DNA from: Alphaproteobacteria bacterium
GTDB lineage: Bacteria > Pseudomonadota > Alphaproteobacteria > UBA9219
DNA: 48,933 nucleotides
Direction: 5' to 3'
NCBI GenBank assembly: GCA_028692635.1
Contig: JAQUWX010000008.1
Location: 1-48,933, forward strand
The notes under the pieces were generated by a model. It searched no databases. It saw only the letters and a list, made by a program, of their open reading frames with translations, and was not told the DNA's origin. A program made the translations under genes and the position numbers. This document shows, piece after piece, positions 44,237-48,933 of the stretch. Positions within the stretch are counted from its first letter, which is position 1, and each line of letters begins with the position of its first letter.

Positions 44237-44259
44237 CCGGCGGGCCGCCGGGGGCTTTT
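44237..44259 (+). terminator. terminator of tRNA-Leu
   Basis: CCGGCG, loop GGC, CGCCGG, then GGGCTTTTG; it begins directly after the encoded CCA. A 31-nt copy of the sequence starting at its T run recurs at 45601. Confidence 0.8.
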
Positions 44260-44284
44260 GTTGGCTTTGGCTGAGGCTGTGGGG
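44252..44284 (+). repeat. direct repeat, left copy (tRNA-Leu 3' flank)
   Basis: Begins gggcttttgttggct, then tttggctgaggctgtgggg. It matches 45601-45631 with few differences. A separate 11-bp match, gtcttctcgac, precedes each copy (44219 and 45554), so the tRNA 3' end and its flank were duplicated. Confidence 0.75.
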
Positions 44285-44315
44285 CAGAATGTCCATGAAA
44301 TTTTGAAACCCCAAT

Positions 44316-44408
44316 ATGACAAATCACATTAATAATTCTATTTGCGGACGCTCCGGTGTCTCCCCGGATATGGCGCGGCTTTTGGGGTTGTGCGGCTCCT
44401 GTACATAA
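44316..44408 (+). pseudogene. fragment of the queA start, internally deleted
   Basis: ATGACAAATCACATTAATAA matches the start of the intact queA at 48744 apart from a synonymous third base in the His codon (CAC/CAT); the next Ser codon differs likewise (TCT/TCC). After codon 9 about 90 bp are missing, then CTCCGGTGTCTCC and GATATGGC match the region that encodes DAPVSPRDMARLL. A shifted frame runs to a stop at 44406. This is a decayed duplicate, not a working gene. Confidence 0.85.
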
Positions 44409-44502
44409 AACCGTTCGTGCTGCAAGCAATGCCGATATTGATTTTAACCAAACTTGAATGAGATAACGGTATAAGAGTTCTTTGATATTGAAGGGAATTT
44501 TT

Positions 44503-45450
44503 ATGCCAGAAATTGTTGATGATCGATTTGAGAGAGTTTATGCGGAGGCGATAAAAGAATGCCGTTCGTACAGCACTGAAGATTTGCTTTCATTTGTGAA
44601 AGAGAAAAAGAAATTTCCCTATGATAAGGACGAAGATTATCTGGATGCTTATGATCTTACGTTAATGTCGTTTGCCTTGGAAAGGCGGTCAGATAAAGAG
44701 CAATATTTGACACCTGAAACAAAAGAGCAACTCGAAGTCATTACAAGCAAAGCAAGGGAAAGCGTCGCCTCCTCCTTGGAATTTCATGAGCGCTGGGGGT
44801 ACACCGAAAGAGGTTCATCGGAAAAGAAGTATGATTTTTTGATGTCTTCCATAAGCATCTCATATACTTACAACCACATGATTCTTTCCCATGTCTATCC
44901 TGAATATTATGGTCCTGAGGCCGCGCCTGCGGATTATAAGAAAGCCGTTGATATAATGGCGGAGTATTGGGGATGGATGTTATCAGGCAAGCAAGAAAAT
45001 GTCCTTTTCTCTCGATGGAAAAATGGGAGTTCAGACTCAGAAAGTTTTGAAATCGAACACAGCCAAGCCGCTTTAGCATCTCGTTGGAAAGAGAATTATA
45101 CGGAAAAGCAAATTTCTGATTTTAAAGAGGGGCTTAAACGGCACTTGCTGCTAACGGGGTTAAGCAACGTTAGTATGAAGTATCACCCAGATACCTCATT
45201 ATGTGTTGCTGGTTATGAGAGCGGTATTGATGTGGGCATGCTCACTTTTCCGTTCGATACAAGCACCAGTTATTGGAATCGTCCGCACTCCCCTTATGAT
45301 AAGCCATACGTGGATTACTTTGTTGTCAAAATCTATAATGGCAGACGCGGAGACCCTCATTCGATCCCAGTTAAGGTCGACGGAGAAAAAGTTAGCCCGG
45401 TTAAGCCCTCTGGCGTTACTTCCGTAAACGAGCAACTTAAACTTACCTAA
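44503..45450 (+). CDS. hypothetical protein in the tRNA-Leu/queA insertion
   Basis: About 315 residues from ATG 44503 (AAGG upstream); the ORF track starts at TTG 44482. No family recognised. The sequence is soluble, charged and rich in Tyr, Glu, Lys and Ser; there is no signal peptide or membrane helix. YPEYYGPEAAPADYKKAV and DYFVVKIYNGRRGDPHSIPV are distinctive pieces. Codon use is AT-richer than in the neighbouring housekeeping genes and resembles that of the two accessory genes at 27790-29193. It lies between the queA fragment and a decayed copy of the tRNA flank, so it was probably acquired. Confidence 0.78.
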   Translation: MPEIVDDRFERVYAEAIKECRSYSTEDLLSFVKEKKKFPYDKDEDYLDAYDLTLMSFALERRSDKEQYLTPETKEQLEVITSKARESVASSLEFHERWGYTERGSSEKKYDFLMSSISISYTYNHMILSHVYPEYYGPEAAPADYKKAVDIMAEYWGWMLSGKQENVLFSRWKNGSSDSESFEIEHSQAALASRWKENYTEKQISDFKEGLKRHLLLTGLSNVSMKYHPDTSLCVAGYESGIDVGMLTFPFDTSTSYWNRPHSPYDKPYVDYFVVKIYNGRRGDPHSIPVKVDGEKVSPVKPSGVTSVNEQLKLT

Positions 45451-45516
45451 GTGGCCTATTGAAGAGCACGCCGCGCTTCTCTGTAGGATCGTCACGGGGG
45501 TGTTCGAACTACAGAA

Positions 45517-45537
45517 ACGTTTTGTTTGTCAAAACGT
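45517..45537. terminator. stem-loop after the hypothetical gene
   Basis: ACGTTTTG, loop TTTGT, CAAAACGT: a perfect 8-bp stem with a 5-nt loop, about 65 bp past the stop. It is preceded by a CTGTAG/CTACAG pair (45481-45514). No T run follows on the plus strand, so termination is only possible. Confidence 0.4.
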
Positions 45538-45600
45538 GGCCGCTACAGTTAGTGTCTTCTCGACTAGCTATTTAAACGAGCTTCGGGTGTGGGCCACCAT

Positions 45601-45631
45601 GGGCTTTTGTTGGCTCTGGCTGAGACTGGGG
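45601..45631 (+). repeat. direct repeat, right copy
   Basis: gggcttttgttggct, then ctggctgagactgggg: near-identical to 44252-44284. The sequence before it has GTGGCC and GGCCAC that could pair, and gtcttctcgac, so it looks like a decayed tRNA-Leu 3' end and flank. Confidence 0.75.
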
Positions 45632-45668
45632 AGTGAAAGTTGTTCAAACTATAAAATTTAACGGCGGT

Positions 45669-48089
45669 CTATTTTCTTACACAGCGCTGGTATGACGAGG
45701 CGTCTTTAAGCGTATAGTTCTGATTGCCGTCAGTCATTCTTTGTGAATTTGCATAGTCAGCTTCTGTTCCTCCACCCCACCCGCCTTCGGTGGAAGTAAT
45801 GTAATACGATCCTCCGGTGTCAAAATTTCCTATGGACGCTTTGTTGGAATAAAGCACATTAAGCTCGTCTTTTGCCGGAAGATACCAGTCGGTATGTCCA
45901 TGGACGTTTTGCGCAGCGCACGCTCTGGCCGCCTGATAATTGCTGCCAAGGGCGCTTAGTCCCGACGTGTTGGATTCCCCGGCAGTTGTGGAGTTTATAC
46001 CGGTTATAGTGCTGCGCACACCCCATATGTATCCCGTTCTGCCTCCGGAACATGCGGATCCGTTCCAGCTCATGCCAAGATCGCAACGTGTGGTGTACAT
46101 TTTTACATTTCCGTCAGGAGATAATCCGGCATAAACGGAACCATCCGAACATATCGTGCCTATAGACGGAGAATCGCTGCAAATATCGTATCCGAAAGTT
46201 ATCCAATTTGTTCCATCGCACCCCTGAAAACGGCTGCCGTTCCACTGTATCGTTCCTGCGTGGCTGGAGTCGCAAGTATATGAGGTCGAATTAAGAACAG
46301 TGCTTGACGAACGAGAAGCTCCGTTTACGTCGAGTTTATATCCGGGTGTTGTTGTCCCTATTCCTACATTGCCGTTGCCGTCTATCCTCATTCTTTCCGT
46401 CGGAGGATTGGCTCCATCTCCTGCACCGCCTACGCCAAAGGCCATATACTCTGTGCCCCAAACTCCATTGTTAAATCCAGACTGAATTCTTCCCGCCAGT
46501 CTCACCCCTGCATCTCCATAAGGGTTGCTGTCAAATGTTGACCAAAACTTTATCATAGATTCCCGGTTGTAGGTTCCGCCGAACGGTTGCAGAGAAAGTG
46601 CAGTATCGCCGTTTCTGCTTAAAGTGGTATTGCCATCAAATATAGTTAAGTTTGGATTATTGTGATCCGTGCCCATTTTTATCCAATCGGCATGTAACCT
46701 CATTCTATTGTATCCTCCAGAAGCTGTCTTAGCCCCAAAAATTGCGAATTCGTTCGTGTTGTCGTTTGATAAATACGAGAAAATCCCAACATGTAGGGGA
46801 TAGTTAGGAGCTGTTATTCCAATTCCAACGTTACCTACATTATCAATTGTCATCGCGGGCTGCATTGTCGCGGCATCGGGGCTTTGCCGCGTTCCAAGCG
46901 TCATTGAACCGGAATTGCCGCTAATTGCTTCTGTTTTAATGTATCCAATCGCTCCGTAGCTGCCGCCAATTTGGATTATACCTCCGTCTAAAGAGCGATT
47001 GTTGCTGCTAAGAATTCTAAGATCAGCTGCATCGCTGGGGGCTGTATAGGCATTTGTCGCGCTGCCGCCTTTTATATCCAGTTTTCCTGTAGGAGAGATC
47101 ATTCCAATTCCGACGTTGCCGGATGAGTTTATCATGAAGGCGGCTCCAGATATTGCATCGGCTCCGGGAGCAATGTGAAAGGTGTTGTCGGTATTAACCC
47201 CATATGTCCACCAAAGATTGTTGGACGATGCGTCTTTTGCGGCTTGTATGATATAGCTCGCCGTGCTTGCCGCTGCGGACGCGATCTGCATTGCACGCGC
47301 AGCCCACAATCCTCCATTTATAATTGAAATACCTCCCACCGCGTGATGTTCGGCTGCGCCGGTGGGATTTATGGACAAGCTTCCGCCAACAATGTGTAAC
47401 CGATTGTTGCTGGCTGTAGTGGTTCCGATTCCCACGTTGCCGTCGCTTGTTATCCTCATCCGTTCTACGCCATTAGGTAGGAATATGATCGGAATATTAG
47501 CGGAACTAAGCCCCACACTTCCTGTGTCTCCATAGAGTCTCCCTTGTACTGTTCCGCTGTTCATTAAGTCCAATATTCCGCCAAGAACATTATTTGACAA
47601 AGATAATGTCGTGTAACCACTGTAGTTGTTGGGCGTGGTGGTTCCAATGCCGACACTACCCGATGCCGTTATGGTTAACCTGCTCATCCCCGCCGTAGCT
47701 ATGCTCACAGTGCTAGCGGTATCGCTGAACAAACCGGTAGTGATATCTCCATTGCGGCTAGGCGCTGTATTGGTTGCAGACGCCCCTAAAGCTCCTCCGC
47801 CTAATCCGCTCCAACTCGCCCCATCGCATCCTTTAAACGAAGTTCCAGTCCACTGGAGCATTCCGGCTTTTGTCCCGTCACATGCTGTTGATGTATATGC
47901 CGGTGTTGCTACTGCTCCCAACATCAACGGGCCTTTTTGAAATACAGTCCCGTTGCACTGGCCTATCGTATCCCAGTCGATGTTGCTGTTGTCGCTGTTG
48001 CATGTCTTGCCAATGGTTTTCTGAGCTGCGTGCGCAGGGCTGCACAAAAAGACAGCGATAAACAAAATCGCAAAAATAATTTTTCTCAT
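45669..48089 (-). CDS. large exported adhesin-like protein with GIGTTTP repeats and Lcl/DUF1566-like C-terminus
   Basis: About 806 residues from ATG 48089 (the ORF-track start 48125 is 12 codons earlier). Signal peptide IIFAILFIAVFLCSPAHA. Two matching modules, MLQWTGTSFKGCDGASW (about 80) and TIQWNGSRFQGCDGTNW (about 640), flank a central stretch with five variants of GNVGIGTTTP, each followed by a beta-rich, Gly/Asn/Ser-rich block, as in phage tail-fibre-like trimeric shafts. The C-terminal 150 residues, with DWYLPAKDELNVLYSN, YYITSTEGG and YQRCVRK, resemble the Lcl/DUF1566 domain. A surface fibre for attachment is likely. The ATG overlaps the upstream gene's stop (ATGA). Confidence 0.85.
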   Translation of the reverse strand: MRKIIFAILFIAVFLCSPAHAAQKTIGKTCNSDNSNIDWDTIGQCNGTVFQKGPLMLGAVATPAYTSTACDGTKAGMLQWTGTSFKGCDGASWSGLGGGALGASATNTAPSRNGDITTGLFSDTASTVSIATAGMSRLTITASGSVGIGTTTPNNYSGYTTLSLSNNVLGGILDLMNSGTVQGRLYGDTGSVGLSSANIPIIFLPNGVERMRITSDGNVGIGTTTASNNRLHIVGGSLSINPTGAAEHHAVGGISIINGGLWAARAMQIASAAASTASYIIQAAKDASSNNLWWTYGVNTDNTFHIAPGADAISGAAFMINSSGNVGIGMISPTGKLDIKGGSATNAYTAPSDAADLRILSSNNRSLDGGIIQIGGSYGAIGYIKTEAISGNSGSMTLGTRQSPDAATMQPAMTIDNVGNVGIGITAPNYPLHVGIFSYLSNDNTNEFAIFGAKTASGGYNRMRLHADWIKMGTDHNNPNLTIFDGNTTLSRNGDTALSLQPFGGTYNRESMIKFWSTFDSNPYGDAGVRLAGRIQSGFNNGVWGTEYMAFGVGGAGDGANPPTERMRIDGNGNVGIGTTTPGYKLDVNGASRSSSTVLNSTSYTCDSSHAGTIQWNGSRFQGCDGTNWITFGYDICSDSPSIGTICSDGSVYAGLSPDGNVKMYTTRCDLGMSWNGSACSGGRTGYIWGVRSTITGINSTTAGESNTSGLSALGSNYQAARACAAQNVHGHTDWYLPAKDELNVLYSNKASIGNFDTGGSYYITSTEGGWGGGTEADYANSQRMTDGNQNYTLKDASSYQRCVRK

Positions 48090-48394
48090 GGCGACACCGC
48101 CTTGCAGCAGCGGCAAGTGCCCCACACGGGAGAAACTGCCATCTCTTCACAGCTCTGGGGAGGTGTTATTGCGCTGGTTACTCCGGTGCAGGCGGCTCCT
48201 TTTTTCTCGCACAGGCTGTTGCATGTGATAGGAGCTTTGGATGTATGCACTTCAGGTGTAATCGTGAAACATGAAAGGTTTATGCCATTCGCCGGATATT
48301 TTATCTCTACATTGTCGGTTCTTGCTTGAACTGTTCCGGCGAGGCTTATGACAATCAGGGTAAACCCGATCCTTGAATATCTGCACTCAAACAT
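48086..48394 (-). CDS. small exported Cys-rich protein, partner of the adhesin
   Basis: About 102 residues from ATG 48394, which has AGGGAG 6 nt upstream; the GTG 48415 start in the ORF track is less likely. A signal peptide (FTLIVISLAGTVQA) is followed by a beta-like start and about nine Cys residues, including ITCNSLCEKKGAACTGV and WGTCRCCKA near the end, implying disulfides. No family recognised. It overlaps the adhesin gene by 4 nt, so the two are co-translated; a chaperone or fibre-base role is inference. Confidence 0.72.
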   Translation of the reverse strand: MFECRYSRIGFTLIVISLAGTVQARTDNVEIKYPANGINLSCFTITPEVHTSKAPITCNSLCEKKGAACTGVTSAITPPQSCEEMAVSPVWGTCRCCKAVSP

Positions 48395-48431
48395 AGACGA
48401 CTCCCTTGTAGGCACACATAAAGGAAGCCAT

Positions 48432-48560
48432 CCAGAGAGTTACCCTCTGGTGGCGCGGGAGTTAGTTAATCGCCAATATACGATTGCGACGGCCTTTAGC
48501 CGTGGGGCCTGGACATCCGAAGCGCTGCTTTCACAGCGCATCGCCGTCGCCTCCCGGCCA
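48432..48560. ncRNA. strongly structured region before the adhesin operon, candidate RNA
   Basis: Plus-strand coordinates. Hairpin P0 CCAGAG/CTCTGG (48432-48450) abuts P1: TGGC-CGGGAG (48451-48461, one bulged G) pairs with CTCCCGGCCA (48551-48560). Inside lie P4 AATCG/CGATT (48468-48485), P2 GCGACGGC (48486-48493)/GCCGTCGC (48543-48550) and P3 GCGCTG/CAGCGC (48522-48539). P2 competes with a local hairpin ACGGC/GCCGT (48489-48503). Read on the minus strand it would be the 5' leader of the small exported gene, ending 37 nt before its ATG. Strand, transcript and function are unproven; no known riboswitch class was recognised. Confidence 0.5.
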
Positions 48561-48743
48561 TATATGCAGGTCGAAAGGCAAACGTTATGACGGCAACGCA
48601 AATTACCGATATTGGACGAGGTAACTACACCCCGGGGATAGCCTTCTCTCTATCCTCGTTTGCAAGAATAGGACCAAATATATTAAAGATCAAATTACTT
48701 ATAAAATAAACGTATGCACTGCGAATCACGGTAAAAACCCGGC

Positions 48744-48933
48744 ATGACAAATCATATTAATAATTCCATCGGCGGGGCGCCGGATATGCCAGCTGCGGCT
48801 CGTTGTGAGTGGCGGACGGAGGACTTTTCTTATGTGCTGCCCGATGAGCGGATTGCGGATGCTCCGGTGTCTCCTCGGGATATGGCTCGGCTGCTTCATG
48901 TGAAGAGAGATGCTTTGGCCGATTGTACGGTTA
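48744..48933 (+). CDS. queA: queA start, S-adenosylmethionine:tRNA ribosyltransferase-isomerase (runs off window)
   Basis: Not in the ORF track because no stop lies in the window. The frame opens ATG 48744 and encodes MTNHINNSIGGAP, then RTEDFSYVLPDERIADAPVS and PRDMARLLHVKRDALADCTV. The DFSYVLPDERIA and PRDMARLL stretches match the N-terminus of QueA, which makes epoxyqueuosine at the tRNA wobble position. The first 20 or so residues precede the usual family start, so a later start is possible. A broken copy of this gene start lies at 44316. The gap from the adhesin operon to this gene (about 350 bp) contains the structured region and shorter stems at 48603-48624 and 48636-48655. Confidence 0.82.
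   Translation, partial: MTNHINNSIGGAPDMPAAARCEWRTEDFSYVLPDERIADAPVSPRDMARLLHVKRDALADCTV

Noticed and set aside
45669-48125. Adhesin considered as variable protein of a diversity-generating retroelement
   Set aside because: The C-terminus resembles Lcl/DUF1566, but there is no template repeat, no adenine-biased variable region and no reverse transcriptase in the window.
48570-48630. GGCAAACG...ACGCAAATTACC on the plus strand, reminiscent of the c-di-GMP-I (GEMM) riboswitch
   Set aside because: Only the GGCAAAC and ACGCAAA fragments match; the P1b hairpin with GNRA loop and the receptor are missing and spacing is wrong. Not called.
48615-48740. Possible preQ1 riboswitch before queA (GAGGTAACTACACCCC)
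   Set aside because: The A-rich pseudoknot tail of preQ1-I does not follow and loop lengths do not fit; the resemblance is to CTACACC only.

Overview
The window is most likely chromosomal DNA of a motile alphaproteobacterium of moderate GC. The evidence is flagellins next to FlbT and FlaF, a fliL-fliM-DUF6468-motE-cheY-cheZ string, a RluA-family synthase overlapping rpoH, adjacent cobS/cobT-type genes, and sigma-54 (-24/-12) promoters before flagellar genes. I cannot name a genus; a Rhodospirillales- or Micavibrio-like lineage is a guess.

Layout. 1-3.5 kb: the 3' part of a very long coiled-coil protein gene, a cysQ-like phosphatase and a PEBP-family protein. 3.5-8.7 kb: flagellar filament block with flaF, flbT, two 272-aa flagellins (each behind its own sigma-54 promoter), a family-4 glycosyltransferase that could modify flagellin, and a small FlaG-like protein. 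8.8-16.2 kb: an exported hypothetical protein, a two-domain cold-shock protein, a 1471-aa alpha-2-macroglobulin-like protein without thioester motif, and a methyltransferase. 16.4-23.9 kb (minus strand): a 1068-aa envelope protein with helical repeats, cheZ, cheY, motE, DUF6468, fliM and fliL. 24.2-27.5 kb (plus strand, divergent): flgF-flgG-flgA-flgH behind a third sigma-54 promoter. 27.5-30.5 kb: where flgI would often follow, two unknown accessory genes, a secreted nuclease whose reading frame has absorbed a palindromic repeat, and a glycine-zipper envelope protein. 30.6-44.1 kb: a coiled-coil protein, purA, a probable membrane pseudokinase with a small membrane partner, rluD-like/rpoH, a membrane protein with a degenerate nuclease domain, cobS-cobT, a PAS-GGDEF diguanylate cyclase and an EamA transporter. 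44.1-48.9 kb: tRNA-Leu(GAG) with its terminator, a broken copy of the start of queA, an unknown gene, a decayed copy of the tRNA 3' flank, a two-gene exported adhesin-like operon with a strongly structured upstream region, and the start of the intact queA gene, which runs off the window.

How the parts work together. Most of 3.5-27.5 kb builds, powers and steers a flagellum: switch (FliM), stator-associated proteins (FliL, MotE), signalling (CheY, CheZ), rod and L/P-ring assembly (FlgF, G, A, H) and filament (flagellins, FlbT, FlaF). Three GG-N10-GC promoters tie the flagellins and flgFGAH to sigma-54.

Most unusual signals: (i) a 57-bp element present twice whose hairpin arms differ in sequence but keep perfect pairing, once inside a reading frame; (ii) a compact nested fold of about 130 nt before the adhesin operon; (iii) a duplicated queA start and tRNA-Leu flank marking an insertion locus; (iv) a 168-bp identical tract shared by two otherwise diverged flagellin genes; (v) a 35-bp-arm inverted repeat abutting a stop codon. 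No CRISPR array, rRNA or transposase gene was seen.
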